The notes under the pieces were generated by a model that worked only from the letters and a program-made list of their open reading frames with translations, did no database searches and had not been told where the DNA came from. A DNA stretch of 64,000 bases, taken from contig CAWCZF010000006.1 of the NCBI GenBank assembly GCA_963799975.1, forward strand, positions 868,001 through 932,000, read 5' to 3'. Numbering within the stretch: the first letter of the stretch is position 1; each line of letters begins with the position of its first letter. Below are positions 29,001 through 38,156 of this stretch, one piece after another. Made by a program: the position numbers and the translations under genes. Source of the stretch: Actinoallomurus sp963799975 (GTDB lineage: Bacteria; Actinomycetota; Actinomycetes; Streptosporangiales; Streptosporangiaceae).

Positions 29001-31288
29001 TACGTGACCCGTGGCGGGGTGTCACGGACCTACCCGTTCGGCATCGAGGGGCTACCGCCCGCCGACACCGGCCAGACCGACGCGATCAGCAAGGAGGCCG
29101 ACCGGCTGCTGGACGTCAACGACGCGGTCGCCGACCTGGCCGTCGCCGAGGGCACCCACCAAGCGCTGGCCGGCAACCCCGAACGCGCCTCGGCGACCCT
29201 GGACGCGTACGCCAAGGACGGGCTGCCGCCCGACCCCGACGTGGTCCGGTCGCCGCGCAGCGGCACCACGCTGACCCACCGGCTCGGGCTGCGCCTGAAG
29301 GCCGGCCTGCACCCGGGGAACAACGACGCCCCCCGCGCGCAGGCCGAGCCGGCGGTGGACGACTGGCTGCCGAGCGTGCTGCCACCGCGACCGGACGGTC
29401 GCCGCGCGGGTCACCTGGACCGACCCGGTCAACGGCCACGCCAAGGAGCACGTCGTCACCCAGGACGACGTCGGCCTGGCGCCGATCGACCTGCTGTGGG
29501 CGGTACGGCCGGTCGGCGAGGCCGCGATGACCGACCTGGACGACCGGATCATCGGCGTCGTCGTGGACAAGGACGACCCGCGCCCGGACGCCGAGCTGAC
29601 CATCCGCTACACCGACCGCATCAACGGCAAGGTCACGTTCTTCGAGCTGTCCCCGCTGGTCGCCGCGCTGCGCACGCTGCTGACCACGGGCCGTCCGCTG
29701 AAGCCGACCGACCTGGTGCCCGCGTCCGGCCCGGTCACCCTCGACCGGACGCGGACGACGCCGTGACGGTGCCCCGGCAGCGGCCCGCCGCCGTCCGCGA
29801 CTCACTCACCGAGCTCGGGGGAGACGTGGCCGACCTGCTGGCCGACCTCACCCGGCTGTACCCGCCGGACCCGGCGCCGCCGCGGCGCGAGGACATCGTC
29901 CACGACATCGACACGTTACTGACCCGCTACGCCGAGCTGGTGACCACGGCCGCCGGGTTCGGCATGGTGCGCAGCGGATGGGGCGAGCTGACCGCGTGGC
30001 GGCGCGGCGTGTTCTCCGCGGTGCTGGCCGGAACGGCCGCGACCGCGGCCCGGATGGCGCGGACCCTCGCACAGGCCGACGCGCTGCTGGCCACGTACGA
30101 CAAGCTGCCGAAGAACACTCCGGACGACGAGCGGTTCCGCCGCCTGCACGAGGTGGAGCCGCTGCTCACCACCGCACCCGACCCCGGCCCGTCGGACCGG
30201 CCCGACCACTTCCGCGACGCCATCGGCCACCTCCGCGACACGTTCGCCAAGCGCCAGCACGACCTGGGCGCCGTCGCCCAGACCGGCCAGACGACGCTGA
30301 GCGGCCTGCTGAACCACGTCGATGACCTGCTTCCGCTGACCGGCCTCGACCCGGCCGGGCTGGACCTGACGCCGCAGCTGGACAAGGTGGTCGCGTTCGG
30401 CGCGGAGCTGCTGTCACGTACGCAGGCGCTGCAGACCGAGATCACCGGCCGCGTCGGCGCGGCCACGGCCGCGCTGACGGCCGCCGACAACGCCGTCACC
30501 GCCCCGGACCGCGCGAAGTCCGCGACCGACGCGCTGCGCGCCCTGCTCGGCCCGGACGCGCTGGTCGTGCCGGAGTACACGCTGACCGAGGACCTCGGCG
30601 ACGAGCTGGACGACGCGTTGGACGACAGCGACAAGCTGGTCCGGCACCTCACCCAGGCGCCGATCTCCCGTGACTTCCCGGTCGACGACTGGCTGCACGG
30701 CGTCGCGCGGGTCCGCGAGGCCCCGCGGCTGTGGGAGCGCGTGACCCTGCTCGGCGACGCGCTCCGCAACGACGACCTCGGCAAGATCGATGACCGGGAA
30801 CCGGGACTGCGGCCGATCCAGCTGCCGTTCATGGCAGGCGACCACTGGCTGGCCATGGAGCTCGGCCCCAGCGCCACGATCGACCAGGACCGGCTGTTGT
30901 TCACCGCGCACTACGCCGACACCCCGTCCCGCGGGTCCGGGCCGGCGAGCGGCCTGTTGTTCGACGAGTGGTCCGAGGTCCTGCCGACCGACCGGGAGAC
31001 GACCGGGATCGCCGTGCACGCCGACAGGCCGGATTCGGAGCCACCGCAGGCATGCTGCTCGTCGTACCACCGGTTCGCACCGGATCGTGGCAGGTGGACG
31101 ACCTCGTCGCCGCGGTCACCGAGACGTTCGACCTGGCCCGTACGCGACTGGTGGAGCCCACGCAGCTCGACGACACCGCCTACGCGCAACTGCTGCCCGC
31201 GACCCTGCTGTCCGCGACCCGCCAGCCCATCACCATCAGCACCGACCTCGCCGTCGCCAACACAAGGTGGAAGGCCGACCATGAGTGA
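26070..31288 (+). CDS. Conserved giant protein B of unknown function (many frameshifts)
   Basis: Starts at the ATG at 26070, overlapping the stop of A, and ends at 31288 inside the start of C; about 1730 residues if about twenty single-base frame changes are repaired (first near 26871, 27041, 27190 and 27530, then roughly every 100-150 bases to 28935, then 29395, 29750 and 31050). Peptide continuity across breaks supports a single gene. Blocks: 'FPVLLAPMRVETRF' at the N-terminus, 'VKIGRQPYGIMPTTAFS', 'HLGAYGWLEDI', 'GFVHAPSPAHARTAAVLRAG', 'SLGALLGYRFERGLHD', a long helical middle, 'LFDEWSEVLPTDRETTGIAV' and 'TRQPITISTDLAVANTRW' at the end. I recognise a conserved family but no characterised member. 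No signal peptide is seen. Confidence 0.6.
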
Positions 31289-33084
31289 GCCCCGAATCGC
31301 CGATCTCCCCGCGGCGCTGGCCCATCGCGACTTCCCTGCGGTAGGCCTGTGGAACCGCCTTGAGGGACGTCCCCGCACCACCGACTTCGCCCGCGCGCTG
31401 CGGGCCGAGGTCCGCGACCCGCTGTGGCTGCTGGCCCGGCAGTGGCAGCTCGGCGAGTTCCACGCCACCGACGGCGGCTCGCCGGTGACGGCCACGTACT
31501 CGGTCGTCGCCGGTCCGCTCACGCGGTTCCGCCCGGACGGCTCACCGGCGGGCCCGGCGGGCCCGCTTCCCGCCGGCCACCCGCTGGAGACCGTGGTGGA
31601 ACGACGGCCGCTGCCGTTCGCGTTCGGCACCGAGCCGATCGCGTTCGACCTGCGGCTGTCTCTGGGCCGCCGCTGGCTGAAGCTCGTGGCCCGCGCCTCG
31701 ATCCCGCCCGGGCACGATCCGGCCGAACAGTACGTCACCCTCGTATCCCATCGCCGTTCCCGACCCCGGCGCCACGACAGACGCCCAGCGCGTCGCGCAC
31801 CCGGAGGTCTGGGCGGGCATGCAGGCGATCGCGGGCCGCCGGATGGACGGCTACCTGCTCTACCAGCACATCAAGGGCGGCGGGCTGGCCTCCGACGGCA
31901 TCACCGGGCTGCGGAAACAGGACCGCGACGCCATCAACGCCCTGGGCCCACGCCTGACCGCCTGGTTCGACCAACTCATCGACCAGCCCACCGCGGCGAC
32001 CGCATGGGACCCGCGCCGGCTGGAGCACCGCTTCTCCGTCGCCACGGCGACGCCCGGCGGCGAGACGGTGCTGTCCGCCCCGGAGTACCCGGGCGGTGAG
32101 CTGGACTGGCACGCGTTCTCGGCGTCGCCCGGCGACACCCTCGGCGGCGCCGGAACCGCGCCGGCCGCGCTGAACCGTACGGTGTTCCCCACGCCCGCGA
32201 GGTTCACCGGCATGCCGCTGCCGCGCTGGTGGGCGGTCGAGGACGGGAACACCAACTTCGCCGCGGTGACACCGGACAGCACCGACCTGGCCCGGCTGAT
32301 CTTCCTGGAGTTCGCGCTGGTGTACAGCAACGACTGGTACCTGCTGCCCTGCGACGTACCGGCCGGCACGTTCGCGACCGTGCAGGGACTCGCGGTGACC
32401 GACGTGTTCGGCGCACGACGCTGGATCACCCCGGCCGGAACGAGCGCCGCGCACGACTGGCAGAGCTGGTCCATGTTCACCGTCGGCGACACGGCGGGGC
32501 TGCTCCTGCCACCCGGCACGCCGAAGGTGGCGGACGGCCCGGCCCTGGAAGAGGTCGCGCTGGTACGGGACGAGAACGCCAACATGGTGTGGGGCATCGA
32601 GCAGACCGTACGTATGGCCACCGGTGAAGGCCGGCCCGGCGCGGAGGCGGCCGCCGAGACGCTCGCCTTCCGCCGCCGGCTGCGCCCGCCAACGCCGCCG
32701 GGCGATCCGCGCGCCCCGGTCGCCTACCAGGTGATGAGCTCCGTGCCGGAGAACTGGATACCGTTCGTCCCGGTCCACGTCCCCGGCGACGACCGCAGCG
32801 TGCAGTTGCAGCGCGCCGCGATGCCGAGCGAGGTCGACGCCACCATCTCCATCCCACCGCGCACCGCCTTGCTGCGCGAGGGCCTCGACGCCGGCCACGC
32901 GTACTTCGTCAACGAGGAGGAGGTGCCGCTCACCGGTACCCGGCTGACCGCCGCGTACAACCGCACCCGGACCCGCACCGGCGAGGTGGTCGTATGGCTC
33001 ACCGTGCACCGTGACACCGGCCGCGGCGAACGCTCCAGCGGCCTGTCCTTCGACGTGCTGACCGATACGTCGCCGGCCTCGTGA
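31281..33084 (+). CDS. Conserved protein C of unknown function (frameshifted)
   Basis: Starts at ATG 31281, overlapping the end of B by 8 bases, and ends at 33084 (about 600 residues) with one frame change near 31745. Blocks: 'FARALRAEVRDPLWLLARQW' followed by 'QLGEFHATDGGSPVTA', then 'PRWWAVEDGNTNFAAVTPDS', 'TDLARLIFLEFALVYSNDWY', 'DVFGARRWITPAGTS' and 'ENWIPFVPVHVPG'. The Trp-rich, strongly patterned sequence indicates a conserved soluble protein; no known catalytic motif is visible. It is the last gene of the nine-gene block, and the next 200 bases contain no clear terminator hairpin. Confidence 0.68.
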
Positions 33085-33287
33085 CGTACGGTGGTGGCGC
33101 GAAGTGCCGGATACGCCAGGAGTCGTCGATGATGAGGTGACCCGGCAGGTCCAGTGAGCGGTGCTGGTGCGGTGACGCCGGCATCCAGCATCGCTCTGCT
33201 GACCTACGAGATCGAGTCCCGCAATCTGGTCTGGCTCCACCGTGACAACGGCACCTCGGTCTCTGTCGGCAGGCGGCAGGCCAGCGG

Positions 33288-33630
33288 TCAGCGTGACCTG
33301 GCGGGCACGGGGGACGGGCACGCGAGAGCTCGCTGGCCTCGCATGGCGCCCTCGGCGAACTCCGGGTCCCGGCCGGCGGTGATCATCTGCTCCTTCGCCA
33401 CGTCCAACGGCACGTCGACGATCTCGATCGGGCGGCCGAGCACCTTCCGCAGGATCTCCACGTGGTCAGGCGTGCTCAGCAACTCGGGACCTCGGCGACG
33501 TCGCGTAAACGATCACGCCCTGGGAGCCGTTCCCGGTGAGGTTGGCGATCGGCTGCCCCGCGCGGATCGTGGCGGCCCAGTGCGGGGTGTGGGTGGCGAA
33601 GCTGCTGGGCCGCAGGATCGTCCAGGCTTA
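33288..33630 (-). pseudogene. NmrA-like NAD(P)-binding protein remnant
   Basis: Reading right to left, 'AWTILRPSSFATHTPHWAAT' followed by 'IRAGQPIANLTGNGSQGVI' and, in a second frame, 'LSTPDHVEILRKVLGRPIEI' with 'VDVPLDVAKEQM' match the C-terminal half of atypical short-chain dehydrogenases of the NmrA type. The Rossmann N-terminus with its GxxGxxG motif is missing and the two pieces are in different frames. Non-functional debris, transcribed away from the nine-gene block if at all. Confidence 0.6.
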
Positions 33631-34470
33631 GGTGGGCGCGCCGGGTGTATTACGACCGGCGAGGTGAGCGCCGTCGGCCACCTGGCTCCGTGGTGGCACC
33701 GTGATCGTAATGGGCGCGTTGAAGGCGGTGTAAAGCGTCACGCTGACCAGGGTTGTCTTCGAGCCATCCGGGGTGGCCATCCGCACTTTGCGGGGAAGGC
33801 GGCTCCCGTCGGCCCAGAGGTCGAAGGTCATCGTGCCGAGGTTCATTGACTCGAAAAAGCGCACCGAATCGTCCAGGTGCTGGGCGCGGAGCTTAGCCAG
33901 CGCGTCCGGCATGGAGTAGGTGCCCTTGTAGTGCGTAGTGGCGGTGCCGGCAACCGTCTCCCTTCCGACAGCGCGGACATCTTTGGACGCTGTCAGGATG
34001 GTAATCGTCTGCGTCATGTCGGCCATCTCTTTTTCTGAGGCGGCGAAGTCCAGAATATTGACCATGCCCTCCGCGCCGGTTTGGGAGAAACGAACCCACG
34101 GCTTGCGGGTTGGCAACACGTGGGCCGGAAGTTTCAGGTAGAGGGAGTGACCGGAGACGATCTCCTGAAAATCGGATTTCTGCTTGCCCGCGGCCGTCGT
34201 CCCTGAGATTGTCCACCATTGGGTGGCGCTCGGCTTCGACCGGATATCGGCGTGCCCATTCAATCTCGCGCCTGTCCCGGAGTCGATGCTGTTAATGTCG
34301 GTCGCGAGCCGGTACGAACTGACTTCCTTCGTCTTCTGGGAAATCTGGTTCAGCGCCTCGATGGCCGAGCCTGGCTTCGTCGGTCCGGGATTATCTTTGG
34401 AGTTGCAACCACTAAGAGCGGCTACGAAAATCGTACCAGCGACAACGCTTGCGAGATATTGACTGGCCAC
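33628..34470 (-). CDS. Lipoprotein of the LppX/LprA/F/G-like type
   Basis: 280 residues from a GTG (complement of 34468-34470) with an ACGGAG ribosome-binding site. The N-terminus is a lipoprotein signal: hydrophobic 'VVAGTIFVAAL' followed by the lipobox LSGC, so Cys22 would be lipidated and the protein held on the outer face of the membrane. The mature part resembles LppX/LprG-like proteins ('YRLATDINSIDSGTGARLNG', 'VGRETVAGTATTHYKGTYSM', 'TFDLWADGSRLPRKVRM'). Family knowledge: half-open beta-barrel that carries lipids or glycolipids; related actinobacterial proteins are of unknown cargo. Its codon use is less GC-extreme than its neighbours'. Confidence 0.82.
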   Translation of the reverse strand: MASQYLASVVAGTIFVAALSGCNSKDNPGPTKPGSAIEALNQISQKTKEVSSYRLATDINSIDSGTGARLNGHADIRSKPSATQWWTISGTTAAGKQKSDFQEIVSGHSLYLKLPAHVLPTRKPWVRFSQTGAEGMVNILDFAASEKEMADMTQTITILTASKDVRAVGRETVAGTATTHYKGTYSMPDALAKLRAQHLDDSVRFFESMNLGTMTFDLWADGSRLPRKVRMATPDGSKTTLVSVTLYTAFNAPITITVPPRSQVADGAHLAGRNTPGAPT

Positions 34471-35306
34471 AGGAACGTTCTCCGTATAATGATCAATTTA
34501 TTGGATGCAGGATCTGCTGCTGGCTTTCCCGGCCGGCAGTGTTGTCGGGGGGAGCGTGCCTGTTTCCTGGCATGACGCGCCGAGGGGATCACGGTCATGG
34601 AAATGATGTTCTTCCCCAGATCCACCGCCGAGCCTTCAGTGCGGGGAGGGGTATTGGAGAACATGTCGTGTCGCGCTCAAGCGCTACACAGAGAACTTTT
34701 CTCACCCGGCGCCTCCAAGGCATGCCTGTCGTCATTGCCGACCAGGCTTCCCGGCGCTCCGAGAACGGACCCTACACCGTCGGAGTCGAGGAGTCTTCTG
34801 GGGATGCCACGTACGAGGAACCGATGCTCGACCGACCTATGCCGTTCGAGCAGGATCGGGCGGCTCCGGTCGTGTCCTGCGCGCCGAGGCGTGGCGATTC
34901 CGGAGTTCCCCAGGGCCGCGATGGTCGGCGTGTGGAACAACCGCGCGAGCGACGAGAGTACTTCTTGGCCGCCTCGGGCTCGGGGCCGGGCCAGCTGAAG
35001 GTGGTGTGGCTGTCCAGGACGCTGAAGGCCACGTACGGCCGCGGCCGGTCATTTGGCCGCGTGCGCGGGGAGCACACCAGGCCAGCCACATCGGTCGTTT
35101 GGGGACATCCCGGCATACGCCGGGGAGCATTTCAGGAAGCGGATCGCGTCGCGAATCTGCGGGCCATCCTCGCGTGGGCCGTGAGGGTATGAGCCTGAGC
35201 GAAGCCGCCGCACACGGCCGGCCGGACCCGAGGCGCCATCGGGGCGGCGCCGCCCCGGTCAATGCAGTTTCCCCGGGCCCCTGGTGAGATGGCTCCCACG
35301 ATCGTT
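34471..35306 (+). other. Region without a supported gene
   Basis: About 840 bases between two minus-strand genes. Overlapping open frames on both strands (for example 34449-35192 on the plus strand and 34837-35388 on the minus strand) have no recognisable domain, no good ribosome-binding site and no consistent codon bias. The first ~100 bases probably hold the promoter of the lipoprotein gene (AT-richer, 34480-34510). Probably decayed sequence. Confidence 0.4.
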
Positions 35307-35912
35307 TCAGTGGTGGCCGGTGAGGATGGCACGGGATTCGCGGATGGCGTAGTAGATGAGTACGTAGCCGGCCAGCGGGTCGGCCCACCAGAATCCCAGG
35401 GTTGTGTTCAGGACCAGGCCGAGCAGTACGGCGGTGGCCAGCAGCCCATCGATCAGGGTGACGCGGCCCTCGGTCTTGAGGGCGGGGTTGTCCAGGGCTG
35501 CACCGGTGCGGGCTTTGCCGAAGGCCAGGGTGAACATCACCACGGCGGTGACGGCGGTCCAGCCGATCCCGGCCGGGCTAGGGCGGGCGTGGAAGCCGGC
35601 GGCCAGGACCCAGGTCGACTGCACCAGCAGGTAGAGGGCCAGCGCCACGAACGCGCCGCCGATCAGCCGCATTGCCTTGCGTTGGCGGTCCTCGCCGGTG
35701 CCCGACAGCTCCCAGATCACCACCGTCGAGGCGCCGATCTCGATGAGGGAGTCCAGCCCGAAGCCGGCCAGGGCCACCGAACGCGCCGCGAGGGCCGCGA
35801 AGGCCAGCACGAGGATGCCCGCCACGTTCCAGCCGAGCGTGATGTACTCCAGCGCGAACCCGCGCCGCAGCAGACGGGCCTGTTCGGCATTGGTCGAGGC
35901 GGCCGTGTTCAC
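35307..35912 (-). CDS. Cation transporter, CDF-like
   Basis: 201 residues from a GTG (complement of 35910-35912). Five to six predicted transmembrane helices ('LGWNVAGILVLAFAALAARS', 'IGGAFVALALYLLVQSTWVL', 'GIGWTAVTAVVMFTLAFGKA', 'LIDGLLATAVLLGLVLNTTL', 'ADPLAGYVLIYYAIRESRAI'). The 'GFGLDSLIEIGAS' motif in helix 2 and 'LIDGLLA..VL...WWADPLAG' in helices 5 and 6 are the cation diffusion facilitator metal-site regions (D/E-rich, here D-x3-E and D...D). The usual C-terminal cytoplasmic domain is absent, as in the short actinobacterial members. Probably proton-coupled export of a divalent metal. Confidence 0.83.
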   Translation of the reverse strand: MNTAASTNAEQARLLRRGFALEYITLGWNVAGILVLAFAALAARSVALAGFGLDSLIEIGASTVVIWELSGTGEDRQRKAMRLIGGAFVALALYLLVQSTWVLAAGFHARPSPAGIGWTAVTAVVMFTLAFGKARTGAALDNPALKTEGRVTLIDGLLATAVLLGLVLNTTLGFWWADPLAGYVLIYYAIRESRAILTGHH

Positions 35913-36230
35913 AGCGGCAGTCTGCCAGCGGCCAGACGACGGTGTGGTGCACGAGGTAAGGGAATCCGGCAGGCTTGTTCGATGGCGGCGTCGGCGGTCG
36001 GCTCGGTCAGGCCACGTACCGGACGCGGCCGGGGATGCGACCGGCGTCGCCGCGGTGGTCCGCCACCTGACCGAAGCGGTCGAGGCGCTCCGAGCGTGAA
36101 CGACGTCGACGCCGCAGCGAACATCAAGCCTGGCGGACCTGGGCGCCTCCAGTCACGGTAGAAGACCGGACCCTGCGTCCCATGCACCGGCAGCCACAGC
36201 GCGCGTACGGACATCTCTAGCCGTTTGTCG
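35913..36230 (-). other. Short region without a supported gene
   Basis: About 320 bases between two minus-strand genes. Open frames exist on both strands (35909-36214 on the minus strand) but lack recognisable motifs. No hairpin terminator is evident. Confidence 0.35.
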
Positions 36231-37565
36231 TCAGCTTCTGGTCACCCGGATCGGTGCTGACGGGTCGTCGTGGTCCTGCTGGGTCGTCTCCACGTCCTCG
36301 TCCTCCGGCGGGGTGACCGGGTCGGGCTGAGCCCATCCATGGCTTTCGATGGCGGCGATGAACGCCTCGACCAGTTCGGGGTCGAAGTGGGTGCCGGCGC
36401 AACGCCGAAGCTCCTCAATGGCCTCTGCGATCGGGCGGGCCGCGCGGTAGGACCGGGTGGACGTCATGCAGTCCAGGGCGTCGGCCACCGAGATGATGCG
36501 GGCGAACTTGGGGATCTCCGAGCCGGCCAGGCCCATGGGGTAGCCGGTGCCGTCCATCCGTTCGTGGTGGTGCATGATCCCGGCGAGTGCCTCGTCGAGG
36601 AAGCCGATCTCGCGGACGATCTCCAGGCCGCGCATCGGGTGCAGCTGGACCGCCGCGAACTCCTCGTCGGTGAGTTTCCCGTCTTTTTGCAGCACCTTGG
36701 TCGGCACGCCGAGTTTGCCGACGTCGTGCAGCATTCCGGCGTAGCGGATCGCGCCGACCCGCGACGGCGGCATGCCGATCGCCTGGGCGATCATGGCCGA
36801 GCCGCGCGACACGCGCTCGCTGTGACCGCGTGTGTAGTAGTCCTTGGTCTCCACGGCCTGGCAGAGCGCGGCGATGGTGGCCGCGTGCGCCTGCTGCTGC
36901 GCGCTGGTCTGCTCGAACGCCCAGCGGGCGATGAAGAGCGGAAGCAGGACCAAGATGGCGGAGATGGGGCCCAGCGGCGGCCAGATACCGGCGATGAGGA
37001 GGCCGACCATTCCCAGCCCCAGGCATTTCCCGGCCAGCCAGCGGCCTTCGGAGAGCAGATCCCGCCAGGCCGCCTGCCTGCTGATGAGCAGGATCCCTCC
37101 CATCAGGGTGAGATTCACGACGACGAAGGTGATGAGAGCGGCGACGAACGCGCCGATGACATGATTGACCCAGTGGGGCTCGGCCGGATGCTGCGGATGG
37201 CCTCCGGCCATCTGGAACACCGTGCCGGCCACGTAGCCGCTCACGGCGTATTGCGCACCGTTGAACAGGCGCTTGATGAGGGCGAGACCACGTCGCCTGG
37301 TGGCCAGGGCCGCGGTACCGACGAGTGCCGCGCCGGCAGGCCCCAGGAGTACGACCGCGGCGAGGCTGGCGGAAAATGCCATCGAGACACGAGCGCGTTT
37401 GAGCGTGAGTTTCGCGGGCGCCGATTCCGCGATGAAGAACAGGACGGCCAGGACGACGAGCGCACGATAGTCCAGCCCCGATAATGACGATGAGGCGATG
37501 AGGCCGATGGCGAGTGCGATGACGCCGATGGCGTACACGCGGGCGGCGATGGGCAGGCCGCGCAT
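36231..37565 (-). CDS. Membrane-bound HD-GYP phosphodiesterase
   Basis: 444 residues. The ATG (complement of 37563-37565) has a GAGGAG ribosome-binding site; longer in-frame starts lack one. Residues 1-215 hold about six to seven transmembrane helices in the style of MASE-type sensor regions. The C-terminal domain has HD-GYP hallmarks: 'YYTRGHSERVSRGSAMIAQA', the metal-binding 'MLHDVGKLGVP', and 'GIMHHHERMDGTGYP', where the GYP variant is present. Family knowledge: hydrolysis of cyclic di-GMP (or pGpG) by a bi- or trinuclear iron site. The acidic tail 'PPEDEDVETTQQDHDD' is probably disordered. No cyclase is encoded nearby. Confidence 0.88.
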   Translation of the reverse strand: MRGLPIAARVYAIGVIALAIGLIASSSLSGLDYRALVVLAVLFFIAESAPAKLTLKRARVSMAFSASLAAVVLLGPAGAALVGTAALATRRRGLALIKRLFNGAQYAVSGYVAGTVFQMAGGHPQHPAEPHWVNHVIGAFVAALITFVVVNLTLMGGILLISRQAAWRDLLSEGRWLAGKCLGLGMVGLLIAGIWPPLGPISAILVLLPLFIARWAFEQTSAQQQAHAATIAALCQAVETKDYYTRGHSERVSRGSAMIAQAIGMPPSRVGAIRYAGMLHDVGKLGVPTKVLQKDGKLTDEEFAAVQLHPMRGLEIVREIGFLDEALAGIMHHHERMDGTGYPMGLAGSEIPKFARIISVADALDCMTSTRSYRAARPIAEAIEELRRCAGTHFDPELVEAFIAAIESHGWAQPDPVTPPEDEDVETTQQDHDDPSAPIRVTRS

Positions 37566-37690
37566 GGCTGCTCCTCGTGGCGGTGGTGCACGGGACCGGT
37601 TCGGGGAAGCGTATCCAGGCGGGGCACGCACCACACGTGTCGTTCACCGATAGTGAGGAACCTGTAACGGGTTCTTCGTGTGCGGGAGGT

Positions 37691-37924
37691 TCAGCGCGGG
37701 GTGTTCGGGGTGCCGCAGATGAGTGTCTGGGCGATCGCGTGGGTCAGTGCCAGGCCGGTGGCTTCCTCGATAAATCCGTAGGTGCCGGCCGGGTTCACCT
37801 CGAGGGATACGCACTCCTCGTCGTTCGTGGCGTTGAAGGCCAGGGCGCCGTAAATGAGGCTCAGGTGCCAAGGAGCGAGCGATATTGCGTAGGGCCGGCC
37901 GACCTGACGGCGCAGCAGGGCCAC
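37691..37924 (-). pseudogene. C-terminal remnant of an ATP-grasp peptide maturase
   Basis: The end of this frame reads 'ALAFNATNDEECVSLEVNPA' followed by 'GTYGFIEEATGLALTHAIAQ', the C-terminal signature of MvdD/RimK-like ATP-grasp enzymes that install ester or amide links in ribosomal peptides (LEVNPxGQxGFIExATG). The N-terminal two thirds of a ~330-residue enzyme are missing and no precursor or methyltransferase partner is adjacent, so I treat it as a truncated gene. Confidence 0.6.
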
Positions 37925-38032
37925 CTCGTGTCGCGCACCAGGATCTCTGCCTCCTCGGAAAACATCGTTTCGCGCAAGGAGCCTCAGTCAGCCGAACAAC
38001 AGGAGCATCAATAGACACAGGAGGCGTCTAAC

Positions 38033-38074
38033 ATGAACGCTGAGCATGAAGGCCAGGTCAGATGCCGTGGATGA
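38033..38074 (+). CDS. Possible 13-codon leader or truncated ORF
   Basis: A canonical AGGAGG at 38019-38024 stands 8 bases before an ATG that opens a 13-residue frame (MNAEHEGQVRCRG) ending in TGA at 38072-38074, about 80 bases upstream of the LuxR-type regulator. It may be a leader peptide, or the left-over start of a deleted gene. No sequence family is recognisable at this length. Confidence 0.3.
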   Translation: MNAEHEGQVRCRG

Positions 38075-38156
38075 GTTTAGCGCCGCGCAAGAGCGTACTT
38101 CGGAGGTCACATCTGGAGCGCGGCTGGGCGCTTGCGCCGGCTGCTAGGCTGGTTTC

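Noticed and set aside
29763..31288. A separate gene starting at a GTG at about 29764
   Set aside because: The peptide continues across a single-base frame change near 29750, and its C-terminus fits as the end of protein B, so one gene is more likely.
9372..33084. Interpretation as a classical extracellular contractile injection system or phage tail
   Set aside because: I saw no sheath, tube, spike, LysM or AAA+ remodelling ATPase signature, so naming it as such would be unsupported.
34449..35388. Several overlapping frames that could be a gene between the lipoprotein and the cation transporter
   Set aside because: No family resemblance, no good start site, and frames on both strands are equally open.
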